Of a DNA stretch of 64,000 bases, positions 11,588-24,729 are shown piece by piece. Source of the DNA: Datnioides undecimradiatus. Its lineage: Eukaryota > Chordata > Actinopteri > Lobotiformes > Datnioididae. A model generated the notes under the pieces. The model made no database searches and was not told the origin of the DNA. It was given only the letters and a program-made list of their open reading frames with translations. Location: contig WARS01000011.1 in assembly GCA_008933995.1 (NCBI GenBank), forward strand, positions 9,329,516-9,393,515, written 5' to 3'. Position 1 is the stretch's first letter; the number at the start of each line of letters is the position of its first letter. The translations under genes and the position numbers were made by a program.

Positions 11588-13342
11588 AGATCCAACTCTG
11601 CTTAAAGTTGCCATGTTCAACATTGCTTTTTAAACTCTTTGGTTTTATAAATAACAGCAACTTTGAGTGACAGGCTGACCCACAAACACACGCTCACACT
11701 GAGTTTTACTGGTTAGATTAAAATAATTACTGGACTGATAAAATGTAATTGTATTACATGCTGGGGATTTTTTGCCACAGGGTCCTCAGCTAATCATTGC
11801 TTATTGACTGGAGACTGCTTTAAATTGTCGAAATTGTAGTGCTGTGTGTACAATAAAAAGATTGTGATTTTGTTTCATTACAAAAATGAATGTCATGACA
11901 TGATCATTACTGACCATGAAGGCCTTTTAAATAAACATTACACACATGTTGAATACAGTATTGAGCGTATCTGAGCAGCATGTTGTTGATGTGTTATTGA
12001 TTGTGTGATTTGTCCAAGATCAATTCTGTGTTTACTGTGTTGCAGAAAAATCACTCTGAAGAAAAAAGCTCTATAAAATATCTCAGATTCTCAGAGGTTA
12101 ATTGTTAATTAACTGTTTATTATGTTGTGAATTGTGTTGCTTTCTGTGACAAAAACTGTTTAATTTTAATCTAAACTTTTGTGATATTTGTATAGTTATT
12201 AGTAAACACATGCAGTAATTTTTTTTTTCTGCTATGTTGTTGATAGCATTTGTTTGTTTGCATGATATTGCTTCTCTTATGCAAGTTATGGACGATATTG
12301 TAATGTGCCCTTGCAATGTGTTTATTTGTTGAATAAAAAATGTTGTTTATTTTCTGCGTTGTGTCACTCACAAACAATGATGGTTTCCCACTAAGCTCAT
12401 GTGCATTTGTCATTTGCCAGTGGCAAATGGCTCAATCAGAGAAAATGAGGAAATCTTTATGGCTTGGGGCTGATGATGATCTCAGTGTATTACAGCTAAT
12501 ATCTCATATCATCTCATTTTTCACCACCAAAATGAAAACTTTAATTAATTGATCCAGTGTTTTATCAGGATGTGCTGAACTGTGGAATGTGTGAATGGGA
12601 ACATTTCAGTGATATGAGCACAGGAGCACTTTGAATGTCTTTGTATCTCAGGACACAAAGTCCACTGACAAAAGCACAGATATTACAGATAGCTGAGCTA
12701 CTGAATAATAGACTTGTCTTTCAAAAGACTGTATTTAAATTACCCAGAGCCATTCAATGTCGAACAAATCACTGTATCTGTACCTTCCAATACCAGCACT
12801 ACAGATGAGTGACTTTTGTAAACAAAGTGACTCAATCCATGATTTGTGTTTTTCCTTATTTCTGAAAACTCATTATTCTTGACCTCAGGAACAGCAGATC
12901 AGGAAACAATAGAATAGCTACTAATCAGACATGGTGATATTGTTTTCTTCACTGCTGTCTTCAAGGTCAAGATTGAAGGCAACATACACCATTGTCTGAG
13001 TATTACCTACAGTAGAAAGCCTCCTCAGTCAAATAATTAAAATATTATGTTGCTTTCTCAGAATCCACCTCAGACTCCCTGGACAAACCGTAATGTTACC
13101 TTGCCGAAATGGAAGTTCCTGGTCTGCCACTGTCTTTATTGTTAGCTTGTGTTACTGTATGTCTTTAAATATTAGGGTTAGGGTAAAGAGCAAAGTCATT
13201 GAATTACACACACTAACCAATCTATACAACGTAAGACCAGCAATTTCCTTCTTCTTTAAGGTAAAAACACTGTTTTTGTCAGAGTCTGGTGGATTTGAAG
13301 ATCATCAATGACTATAACGGCTTCAGTTTCCTGTCAGAAAGG
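11588..13342. other. Intergenic, no gene found
   Basis: The stretch is AT-rich. It contains a perfect 19-nt palindrome at 12411-12429 (9-bp arms around one G). No coding pattern is recognised. Confidence 0.6.
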
Positions 13343-13556
13343 ACCGTGTGAAGGCAAGATAAAGCAGTAAAAATGTTTACAATATAAGGCACACTAATTT
13401 TTTTTTGTGGCCCTTCTTTTAATGGCTAAAATACATTTTTCTGCTGACCCCATCCAGTGCAGTACACTACCCTGGTGCTCCTGGTAGTAATGCACTGACT
13501 ATAGAAGTACCTCAGACAACCCCACTCCAAAAGACACAAACTGTTCCATTAAAGGG
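13343..13556. mobile_element. Truncated copy of the fold-back element
   Basis: It shares GGCAAGATAAAGCAGT, CTAAAATAC.TTTTTCTGCTGACCC.TCCA and the GTACCTCA..CAA.C.CACT block with the right half of the element at 11020-11587, and it ends near a degenerate TTAA. The left half is missing. Confidence 0.6.
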
Positions 13557-13718
13557 CTCTTAGAGTAAAAACAAGAACAAGACTGAACTTCCCCAGCACC
13601 AGAAAGGAGTTTTTAAAGATAATTTTCAACTATTTTTCTCACAATAATCTTGTCTCTAAGCCCACGACCATTATGTTGCCACTGAAGTTTCAGCCCTGTC
13701 AATTTAAAGTTGCACTGG

Positions 13719-14098
13719 AGGGCAGCACAGTGGCTTGGGGGTTAGCACTTTGCATCACAGCAAGAAGGTACCAGGGTTGATTCCCGAATGGGTCCTTTCT
13801 CTGTTGAGTTTTCATGTTCTCTTTGTATCTGCATTTGTTCCCTCTGGGCACTCCAGCTTCCTACCACCACCCAAAAACATGCATGATAGGTGAACTGGGA
13901 ACTCTAAATTGACCAAAGGAGTCAATGTGAGTGTGAATGAGTTTGAGCCTGTCTATATGTGTCAGCCCAGTGACAGACTGGCAATCTGTCCTGGGTGTAC
14001 CCCGCCTCCTGCCCACTGACTGATAGGATAGGCTCCAGCATCCCTGTGAACTCCAAAAGGGGTGAAACGGTTGCTGAAAGTTGATGGATAAATGGATG
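13719..14098 (+). repeat. SINE-like dispersed repeat with tRNA-type promoter motifs
   Basis: The 5' end has TGGCTTGGGGGTTAGCAC, resembling an A box. It is followed by GGTTGATTCC at 13775-13784, resembling a B box that has lost one base. The body (CTCTAAATTGACC, CCTGGGTGTACCCCGCC, GATAGGATAGGCTCCAGC, ATGGATAAATGGATG) matches from memory a very abundant teleost repeat. Pol III transcription in the past is inferred from the boxes. Minus-strand open frames inside it are not genes. Confidence 0.7.
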
Positions 14099-17000
14099 TT
14101 GAATACAGTATTGGTGCTGACTAGATAACACATCAACCCAGAATATTCTTTTTCTCTGAATTACAGTATGCTCCTTTTACTTTCGATTTCTTTTTCAGAA
14201 AATCATTATTAGGAATTTGTAAGATGAAAGTGTACTGAGGATTACATCAATCAAGGGGCATTGCTCATAATGTGCTAAAAGACAGAATCATGTCAAGATA
14301 TTCCACGTTGTTATCAATCATCATCAGTTAATCTCCCGTGCGACTCTATTGTGGCACATAATCATGCAAAGCTGCTTAACCTAGAAAAGTTGCTTGACAT
14401 CCCCTGCAGACAGAAATGATACCTGTTATCTGGATAATTAAGTGTTATTTGGTGTGAAAATTAACATTTCAATGTGCCAGATGTGAACCACTTGTGTTTT
14501 ATTATACCCTGCATTCTACGCTCCCTAAACTTGTTGAGCACTCTTTGCCTTTAATTACAACAAACTCAAGTGGATCAGGTACCCGTGTCTTAGCATATTG
14601 ACTATGCTGACAATTTTTGAACGCAACTTAAATTTGTCTTATTTACTTGATACTCAGAAGACTGTATTATTCATAATGAATACCTGTGTTATGAGCTGCC
14701 ACGAATATATAAGAGTGAACATAATGATTCCCCTCTTGCATTTGAAGACAAATTAAAAGTCTCAGTCTAGCACAGCTTTTATGCTCAGCATTGAGCAGGG
14801 CATGGTTGCTGAACCCGTTAAAAACTGACAGGATGTGGATGACAGGTACATGCTTAGGTGTGTGCAGGGAAATACTCGTCAGTGACCTGGAGCACATATG
14901 CAATGTGACTGCGAATGATGAGGTCATTAATCTCGGCAGATCCATCAAGGGTGTCTTATTGCAGAGTGACTATAAAATCAAAACCTAGCAGCAGATCTCT
15001 TGCCTGTCACGGGGACGTTTCTTCAGATGTTCACTCCAGCCTGGCTCACATTCACAGATGAAACTGAACGAAAGAATTCATGACTGGCTCTCTGGGTGAA
15101 ACTGTCACATGGCAAAATATTCCAGTTCAGTGTCACCAACAGTGGCAGCAACAGTGGCTGTTGTAGTAGAATTGATAATATTTCTTTCTTTTATATTTCT
15201 TTATTTTTTCAAGAACCTTTTAGCAAATAGGCAAGAGCAATATCAAAAATCAAATAGAGAACAAAATTGCTGTGAACAGCAGGAACAGAGGCACCAGTAT
15301 TTTTTGCTCCACCATAGGCAGCATGCAACAACCAAAACATGTAATTATAGTAATCTCAGGACATTGTTGCAAAAGGGCCAGAAAAGACCACTCTGCTGAT
15401 TCGAACTTGAAAAAGCTCTTGCATGGACACAGACAGCAATCCTGCAGGGAATTTATGTCAACATTGATGAGTATTTGCCTTTTTTTCAGTCCTGCTCCTG
15501 GAGAGCAGCAAATGAGAATCACACATACATTTATTCTGTGCTATAATTTATAAAACAGGGATTTCAACAATGAAATCTCAGAGCAAACCCCACATCTCAT
15601 ATCTTTCATTTCCTCTGACTCTGGGGAGCCAGTATCCACACTCAATATGATTTTCCCTTTGCATCACAATTTTATTAAGCTCAGGTTTTAAACTCTTTGG
15701 CTTAAGTTAGCAAAAAAGAGCAAGGAGAGAGAGAGAGAAGGTCACTCTGCTCACCAGCTGTTTTCAACACAGTCGGGTTCTGCTCGACTGCTGTGTAGTG
15801 TGTCAGGAAGAAAACTACAAAAAATTAAAAGGAAGTTGCTGAAATTAGACTAAATTGTTTATATAGCCAGAACAGAATTTTCTAAGTAATGACAATAGCT
15901 CAAACACAATGAAAAACAATTACTCTGACTTTTTACACTGATATTTGTTCATCGGTTTGTTTGCACTAATTTGTGCCAGTATGCCAGTAATTGTGCTGTT
16001 CCTATTCTATATGTACGTTGCTTTGGATAAAAGCATCGAATGACATTGTAGAATTGTAGAATTCAGACAGAGGTAATATGAGTGATCATCAGCTTCAACA
16101 CTTGTCAGCATGTTGACATTCTGACTCATGTGTTGCCTCCACCCAGTAGTTATTACTGCATTATTATATATAAGTACTCCATACTTAGTTCTCATGTGTC
16201 AGACCACATCAGTCCTCTCACTCTGCCTTCATTTTGATCTCAACTACACACCTGTAAAGTTGGTGACTGACAGACAAATATACTCAAACATAACCTCATT
16301 AGATGTGCTCCGCCAGTTAAGGAGGCCTACACCCTCTACATCACGCCCTTCTTATCATCTTCCCATCTTCAAACCTGGCTTTCATATTGATCAACATTAC
16401 ATTACAAACCTGTAAAATGAGTGCATCCTACACAGCTGTGATGATCTGTGATGTTACGGCATTGACAAATTCTGACCACAGACATACAAACACCTGGTCC
16501 TGAAAACCACTTCCTGCTGGAGTGACTTTCTCTATTGCCATGGCACACACACACACACGCACACACACACACACACACATACACACACACGCTCACAAAA
16601 TGAAAACAATACCAGCTCCTCTGTTGCAGCTGGTAATCATTCAGCAGCAACTATTCTTTGGCATCTTATTTTCCTGAAAGAAGACTATGAAAGTTGATGC
16701 TGAATACATTAATTTGGTCATTGTGAACATCAAGTGCAGGTTTTTAAAAATGCTCAACAACAAGGCGCTAATTCAGAATTGTTAGGTTGGTGTCAGATTT
16801 GGTTGTTTTCTCACAGCCTATATATAAAACCTATTATTTAATTTGTCTCTCTGCACTCTCCTGCGCCTACATAAATCTTTAAGGTAGCGAAATTCATTCA
16901 GAGAAACAAAATAATGTCCACTGCTAAGTTACTATATGTTGTGTGAATGCAGGCATATTTGTAACTGAGTTGTGTGTGTGTGTGTGAGATTCAGTGAAAT

Positions 17001-19612
17001 ATGATCACTTCTTACCTCAGTCTTGAAACAAAGACAAATCCTACTTTATACATTCATATTGTAGACAAACAAAACTTCCCTCTCCAAAACAAAGCAATTA
17101 GATAAGAATTATGACAACTGAGCAGGTTCAGTGGTCCAATTGTGTTGTTTAGTGTCAGTCAAATGAATGGAGGCAATATTAAAGAGCTGTTTTTCGGCAG
17201 TGTCACAGGGTCAGTAGATACACTCATCCTTTTCACTTTGGGAAAATGTTTGTGGAAACATATGGAGCATGAAGATTTATAACTGAACTTCCATCAGGAC
17301 ACTTTGCATGTTGACACTGCAAGGTGGCAGCGACTGGTTAACATTTTCAATTTCACACTCCTCTGATCTGAACTTCTCCTTCTTGGTGGTCCTAAGGGTA
17401 AAGGTGCTGAGCAGAGCCGACTCTCTAAAGTGGGCGCACCTTTCTGTTGATCAACCACTTTATAAATAACAGCAGGTTTCATTTAAGTAATTGAGTTGAC
17501 TCTCAGGTCTCAGTTTGATTTAAGTTGCTGGATTTGTTATCCAGGAAATTGTTTTTTAAATTTAAGGTAGTCAAAAAGATATAGTGGTGAGTGTTTGCAG
17601 GATATTAGATTTGGTCCCAAATGTATTGATTGTAATTGTCAATATTTTTTCATTTATGTTGTTATATTATTAGTTTGTGGTCTTTATAACTTTTTGTTCT
17701 CTGTTGTATATGCTGCTGCTGTCTTGGGCAGAAAACTCCTGCAAAATAGGACTTTTAATCTCAGTGAGGCACTTCTTTTGGTTTAATGAAATTATGTATT
17801 ATATCTTAAGATTACTTTTGCACCTAATGCAACTTATTGTTATGAAGTAGATTCCCCAGGAGCAGGAAAGATTTGTGAAACTTTGTTACACTCTGCCTTC
17901 TCTGACGAAGCTTTAGTGTTTGTGGATATAGAAGAGCAAAATGTATGTTACCAGACTCATCAAAGTTGACTTTAGGAGGACAAAAGTCTCCACAAACTGT
18001 AGAAAATACAAAAGTTCAAAAGACCTAAGCTCAAAAGAAAACTCATAGCTTACCACTGACATGCAACAAAAGAGATGAAGACATCAAGGGATGCCTTTCG
18101 CCATCTAATATCAGACCCAAACATAACCTCCATCTGTTCAACCTCCATCTATTTTATTAGGGGAACATAGATACCTGAGTCAGATTAGGTAGGTGAATCT
18201 GTATCATAGCCAGTTTTTAAAGATATCCATTTAATTTTTTTCATAAGCTCAATGTTTAAAGAAAGACTGAAGAAAAAGAACTGGCCTGTTACTTTGACTG
18301 TTCACTGATGAGTGTGTGCAGCTTCAGTGCAATTTTCCTGGAAACAGTGTTTCAGCGTTTTTGTGGGTTGGTTTTTTTTTCATTTTTTAAGGGGAAATAA
18401 ATCTTAGCCATGAGTTAAATTACATATCAATACATTTCAACACCTGCACAATATTGTTTAAAATAAATAAGTGTAGGTGTAATCTTATATGGCACATGAA
18501 CTGTTGATGAGTTTGATGAGTTTAATTAGTTGATGAGTCATGAGTTTCATCTCAAACTCAGTTATCAACACTAACTAATGTCAGCCTGCTATATTCCTTA
18601 TTGATCTAAAGACAGATGAATTTTTATTCAATCAGTACCTCAATTAAAGCATCAATCAGACGTGTTTACCAATCACTCAGTGAGTCAGTTCATCAGGAAA
18701 TGAATCAGCCATCTCACTACCAACCCACCAATCACTCCTTAACCCCTTATTGGGCAAGTGACCATATTTGAGCACTTGTGCATGTTGAAAACTAAATTTT
18801 TTTCCAAAATGTTACAAAAGTAAAATAGTCACATTATGTGCTCCACAACACTCTGGGGTTGAAATTTTGTATGAAGTATTTCAATGAGTGCCCTTTAAAG
18901 GATTAAGCTGCACACCATTTTAATATTTTATTATTTAGGACACTTTGCTGAACTGAGCTGAACAGGACATAAATACATGAAACAAATGTATAAAATATTG
19001 TAAAACAGGACAACATCGGGACACAGCATTAAATTAGATTCATTATCAATAATAAAAAAGATCCTAAGCAGCAGAATAAATTGGCCCCTGAAGCTATTTA
19101 AAACATAGCTGCACATTGCTGACGTCACGTTCTGCGTCACTGTTATTGTTGAGATGTTTATCCTCCTGAATCTGTTCATGATTGGCTAAGATCTCTTGTT
19201 GTGTGCATGGCAAGGTGACAAAAGCAAAGCACGAGCCACTCAAAGCTCAATGTCACCCAAAATCATTAACTTGACCCTCTTAAAGTGACCCTCTGACAAC
19301 AAATCCCTGCAGAGCGATGATCTTTGAGGTTTTAGGTTATGTAAGGTTATGTAAGGATGAGGCAGCTTGGACGGACAATGAGGGTGGTATGACCACTGCT
19401 GTCTTCCTGATCTTGTTGTCCATTTATTTTAGTCTTATCTTTTTTCCCCCTGTGGAGGAGGCTGCACAGAGTCCTGGAGTGGCCATAGAGAGAGGAAACA
19501 ATATGTCAAGGTAACATTTAGTTACGTGTGCTACTCAGTGTACAGGGAAGCACTAGGAGATTGACCCAAAGGCAGACACAGAACTTGGAAAAGGCAGTTA
19601 AATGGTTTTAAT
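14099..19612. other. Intergenic, microsatellites only
   Basis: I see no supported exon. A 50-bp CA microsatellite, slightly interrupted, lies at 16543-16592, with shorter GA and TG runs near 15727 and 16974. Confidence 0.6.
16543..16592. repeat. (CA)n microsatellite
   Basis: This is a CA dinucleotide array interrupted by single GC and TA steps. It explains the low-complexity Cys/Val minus-strand frame over it. Confidence 0.95.
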
Positions 19613-20110
19613 TAGGGGTGGGACTCGATAAAAAAAAAAAAAAATCAAATTAATTAGAGGCTTTGTAATTAATTAATCTCGATTAATCGCATTTTAATCA
19701 CATAACAATATTTGCCCCAAAAAGCAACATTTTTTAATTTAAATGGATTTGAATGGACATGAATATTGTAAACTCAAGCTCTTTTAATGTCTGGAAAAAT
19801 GCATTTAATTGCATTTCAATTCAAAACAGTAGAAAAAGAAATAGAAAATATCCCTGGCCTAAATTGAACAAACCTAAAGTTAAAGTGACATTTTAAGTAC
19901 TTTAAGTACTTTTTCAGATCAGTATTGACTTTAAATGGTAAAAAAAACCCCCAAAAAACCCCAAAACTCCAACAATTCAACATAAAGTGCAATTTCTACT
20001 TCTTTCTTCTTCTGGTAAAACAACCAGAAATATAAATGGTCATTTGACAGGCTTAAATCTCATTTAAACTCCAAGTACCCTTGGCACAAATTATTTTGTA
20101 CATTAGGATA
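19613..20110. repeat. Degenerate DNA-transposon-like repeat (hAT-type left end)
   Basis: It begins TAGGGGTGGGACTCGAT, followed by a poly-A run and AATTAATTAATCTCGATTAATCGCATTTTAATCACA. From memory this is a common teleost hAT-like end. I could not find the matching right terminus, so the right boundary is a guess and the copy is probably truncated. Confidence 0.4.
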
Positions 20111-20170
20111 TGACACTTACTAATTTTGGTCCTGAAGCCAGTCATTTGATTGAGTTTGGGCTGCTGAGAC

Positions 20171-20736
20171 TAGTGGTGTGCAATACTGCAAGATTTGATA
20201 TCGATCCAATACCAAGTAAATACAGGGCCAATATCGCCGATACCAATACCGATACCAGTACTTTTTAATAATTAATCTGAATGAATTTCCATGACCTTTA
20301 AGTGTTTTTGTGATTTTTTCTTTGGATTATTAATTAGTTAAACCCAGGACAGAAGTTGGGCGAAGTTTAAAGGTAAATAGAAAATATTTTATTATCATAA
20401 AAGTTTTTGTTCAGAAACAACAGAACAGTAACAATTTTCCCCCAAACACTGTCATGTCTGGATTTTTTTTCTTAACCAAACAAAGTGCACAAAATTATCA
20501 CTTGAGGACAAATTAAAACAAATTCTTTTTTCCCAGGGAGAGTGATCAGAAACTACAATACAAAAATTAAATAAAAATTCTCAGTACAACATAAAAACAA
20601 CAGGGGGAGGAGGAGCAAAGTGCGCCTGCTCCGCACTGTGACAGGAGCGGCAATCTCATTACAATGGTATCGATCAATATCAATACCAACGTTGGTATCA
20701 ATAATATCGATATTTGGATCGATCCGCCCACCACTA
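20171..20736. mobile_element. Non-autonomous hAT-type element with 8-bp target duplication
   Basis: The left end TAGTGGTGTGCAATACTG and the inverted right end TAGTGGTGGGCGGATCG share the first eight bases and one more near-match, and both lead into ATCGATCC. The flanks GCTGAGAC (20163-20170) and GCCGACAC (20737-20744) agree at 6 of 8 bases, fitting the 8-bp duplications made by hAT transposases. The inside is rich in ATCGATACCAATACC motifs and has no transposase. Overlapping small frames at 20553-20814 are not genes. Confidence 0.6.
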
Positions 20737-21011
20737 GCCGACACCTCTTGTTCATACTTGGGGGGAATGCTAGCGTTAACAGCTCCGGCGGTTTCTGTGC
20801 TTGCTGCAATCTAATCTAATCTTAATTAAAGATTAATAAACCATTTAGAAGTACTTTAGTTGAGATTAGTTAACCTAATTATATAAGCAGCTTTTGGGTG
20901 CCAGACCTTTGTGTGTGCTTAAAATGCAGTTATACTTGTTAGTCTATTGATAGAAATATGTCCCATTTATCTGACTTTACATTGAGCCATCATTATAGTA
21001 AAGGTGTGAAA

Positions 21012-21422
21012 TGTTAGACACCGTCACAAACTGGCTCACAATTCAGACGGAGAAGAGAGCAGGAGAGCAGGCAAAAGGTTGGAGGTTAAGAATGAAGTCA
21101 TTTATTGATTGAAATTATTGACAGGCACATGACAATGAAAAATCAGTGATGTATGTGGACATGAAGATGGTGGATGCAGAAAGAAAAGACAAACCAAACA
21201 AACACAGGAGACCATGAGGGAGCTGAGAGACAGCGAGGGACTGACCAGGCCAGCTTTAAAAGCCTCCCAGCTTTAAAGACCTTCCAGCTTTAAAGGCTTC
21301 CCAGCCCAGCTGCCCAAGTGATGCCTTCCACTCTGCTTGGCTTCTTCCTGAAAGGAGAGAAGAACAGAGACTAAACAAACCAAGCCAAACAGAGTATGGA
21401 AGCAGGAGGGATTGTCACAACA
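21012..21422 (-). mobile_element. Candidate solo LTR
   Basis: On the minus strand the block starts TGTTGTGACA and ends CTAACA, with TG...CA ends. Inside are a TTTAAA-containing repeat that could act as a TATA region, then CAATAAATGA as a polyadenylation signal, in the order expected for U3-R-U5. No internal retroelement genes adjoin it and no clear target duplication is visible, so the call is tentative. Confidence 0.35.
21251..21301. repeat. Three tandem 17-bp repeats
   Basis: Three units of CAGCTTTAAARRCYTYC at 21251, 21268 and 21285 lie head to tail without gaps, each with a TTTAAA core. They sit within the candidate LTR in the position of its promoter. Confidence 0.85.
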
Positions 21423-23425
21423 TTAATAAAGAGTAAAGTTTGAACCAAACTCTCTGAATTCCTTTTTCACCAGGTTAGTCATGAAACAGTCCATTGGGTG
21501 GTGACATGATGATGGTGCCAAAAAGATTAATATCTTATATGTGATCTATAAACCATTAATAAAAGGCACATCAGTGATAGTAGTTACAACTTAAACCTGT
21601 TTTGATTGCAGTAAAGATATGATTCGCAGAAATTTCAAAGAACCTGGCGCAGTGACCTCTTCCTCTGAAATGACTACATCAATATTCTGCTATAAGCCAT
21701 CTGAAATTAGGAGGACCTTTTAAAGCCCTTCCTGTTTAAAACTGTTTAAATTGGTCTTTTTCTTTATCTCAACCACTGAGTCTGGGTTGTGACATCTTCC
21801 ATCCAAACAACAGCTGTTCTCAAAGGCCAATACTGGATCTAAGAACAGCAACATTACAACATTATTCCAGTCCGAATGTTAACACACCGTCTTCTATGGT
21901 GTCTCTTAAGTGTGTGTAGACATGTCAGTTGCTCCTCTACATGCTCAAGGCATAATGATCTAGTTATATCTTGGTGACCTTCTCTTTCTCATACACAGAT
22001 ACCACTCATTGACCTTCTCTAGCTGTCGTTGCAGGCACACCTGACTCATAAGAGATTTGTGAAAATCTTCACAGCTGCCACAGTACAGATGCACGGTCAG
22101 GGCATAACAGTTGATGGTTTTACTTGGTTTGATGGCATCGATCAAGCAATTGCATTGATGCATCTCACATCTTAATTTCCATAATCATACTGATTGACAC
22201 TATATGATTTGTGTATACAGCCAGGCATCATGCAGCACTTATTAGATTTTACAGCTTCACACTGGTTTTTTAATAATTATACTGATTGGTTCAAGATGAG
22301 CTGTACGTCATCGACTTTTTCCTCTGTGTGTCAGATGTGATATCGCCATCACAGCTGGTCTCATTTTCACTAAATGTCGGGGAACAATATATCTCACTGT
22401 TGCATGCTGCTATTTTAAAATTCGACTGGTCAGCTCTGCATCATGGACACCACTGATTGGATTTTGATAAAACTTGGGTAAGTTTTGCATGTCAGCCCTA
22501 CATTCAAACATTTTCAGGGTTATGCCAACTGTCTCAACACAAAAGAACACAACAGACTAGCTTTTATTATCCTATTACAAACGAACAAGCAATGGCACTG
22601 AGGTATATCAGCAAATACTTTCACCTAAAACCCATGTGAGTAAGTTATGTAATTTGTAATTTATGCTTTTAATTTGATGTATTACATGGAGGAGGTGAAT
22701 CACTCAGGAACAATTGGCCTTTCTAGTCTATTGTTTGCTTATCTGTTTGCATAATTTATGGACAATGACCACTGATGATTGGGAATACACTCAAGGATGG
22801 ATGGGTAAGGAACACTGATTACAATGTTGTTATTAAAGGGTTCAAATAAAAAAGGTCATTTCAGATGAGCAAGATGAGCAACAGGTTGTAATCAGAAACA
22901 TATATTGTTTCTTTATCCTGATATCACTTACAAATCATGTCCTTTTTACATTTCCAAAACAGGGCAATCATGAGATAAGTTGGTCAACAGCTGCAGCTTC
23001 AGATGGTGCAGACAGAGAGAATAAAAAGCTGAGACTTCTTCGAAATCCAACCTGTGGTGTCTGAAACATTAAGTGAGACAGAAAGACAATTGGAATAATA
23101 AGTGAGACTAACCCAGTGGGACCAGTTAGTGAATATTAAAATGGTCAGGGGGTTAGCAGCAAGCAGCAACTCATCTTCTTTTGCATGACTTTGTGGACTT
23201 TGTAGAGTGTACGGTAGAGTGTTTTGGATGTATTTGCTGCACACATATCACATAAGTGGCCCCTTCAGCATGCATTTAATTTTATTCCTCTGTAGAACTT
23301 TATTATTTGTATTAGTATAATGGATTTTGAGGTTGTTCCTGCTTATTTTTGCATGCACATATATAACATATACTGTCCATTATCATGTCCTTTACTTTGC
23401 TCTTTCTCATCAATGATATTGCTCT
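21423..23425. other. Intergenic, no gene found
   Basis: Only short chance frames are present; no repeat family is recognised with confidence. Confidence 0.5.
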
Positions 23426-23813
23426 TGTTACGCCCTGGCCTAGGGGAAACCTTGACGTAACATGAAAAAGAGACTCCCCTCTTCCCAACTTCCACGAACC
23501 ACCAGGAGTAGAGCTTACAACCGTCTTTAGATTTATTTTTAAAGCATCTGTCAAATGGAAGAACTCTGCTGGCAGTCTGGCAGAAAGGGAAGAGAGGAGA
23601 GCCCACAGGAACTGGAGGAATCCGGCCTTTATGTGTCAAGCTTGGATGCATGAACCAATCAGCACACAGTCAGCCCTCCACTCAATCAATCACCAAATTC
23701 ACCTGCAACCCATCAGACACTCACACCACAGAGAGAGAGAGAAAAATCCACACCTGCACATGGTTGAACATACACATGCATTCCCAAAATTGTCAAAATA
23801 ATCTCTGGTAACA
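23426..23813 (-). mobile_element. Candidate solo LTR, 388 bp
   Basis: The termini form the inverted pair TGTTAC...GTAACA. Read on the minus strand there is a TATA-like CATAAAGG at about 23632-23625, an AATAAA at 23537-23532, and a further 106 bp to the end. This order fits an LTR promoter, R region and U5. CTTGTT occurs at both edges but overlaps the terminal bases on the left, so the exact target duplication is unclear. No gag or pol lies next to it. Confidence 0.45.
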
Positions 23814-24729
23814 CTTGTTTTTAGTTCAGGTACAACACTGGTTGTTTGCACTCAATATAAACTACAATTTAGCATTTTGAATTTTATTGCTCTTAAAGTT
23901 TAATAGATACTCATTTATATACTTTTAATTATTTATTTTCTTTACATTGTTCTATTTATCTGTACTAACTCTGTCCTTGTGCTGCTGTAGAAGGGGAATT
24001 CTTTCTCTGGGAGATCAATAAAATATTATGTTATCTCTCATGTTATCTTCTGTTTGCTCTTTACGTACGTATATCTGTTTGCTGTGTTGATATCATTTTT
24101 GTCTGCAACCACCGAGCCACTTTGCCCTCCACAATTACAACAATGTGTCCAGTGAAGGTTTGGTCATAATCTCTGTCAGACTGCGTGACTGAGTGTCAGA
24201 TGGCAGTGTCATGAGCATCTCCTGAATCATAGAGCTTCAAAATAACAAGACAAAATAAATGCTATCAGAGACACATCATCAACTTGTGTCATCAATCTAC
24301 TCTACTCTCATGTTTTGAAAATGCTAACGCCAAAAAAAACATGCTTTGGTCAGCTTTTTATTCTGTGATACTAGACACAATACACAGATGAGTTGTTTTG
24401 CAGCTTTCACATTGTGAGGATTTTGTGCAAAATTTCCAACACTGCCAGAATCTGATACAGGCTGACTTTGACATTGATGGATGTTGTATGTTTTGAGACC
24501 AACATGTCAGATGGAGGACCAAACACTTCTCCATGTTTCTCTCATCCTTGTAAACCTTCGTCTTTGACAGCCCAGAATAGGATGGTGTATCGGTTCCTCT
24601 GTGATCCAAAGTGGTGACCTGCAAATACTGTGTTGAAACCAGACTGCTCACTCGGGCCATGTGCAAATATGTCACTGACAACATGAAAGGATTGACCCAG
24701 AGCTTAGTTAACTCTAAAGTATATTTGTA
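23814..24729. other. Intergenic, possibly including the decayed 5' part of the LINE
   Basis: No exon is recognised. The 163-codon minus-strand frame at 24358-24849 overlaps LINE sequence on the opposite strand and has no recognised similarity. Confidence 0.4.

Noticed and set aside
13172-13188. Two telomere-like TTAGGG units
   Set aside because: Only two units occur; they are too short to be an interstitial telomere. The CCCTAACCC near 33270 is the same kind of chance match.
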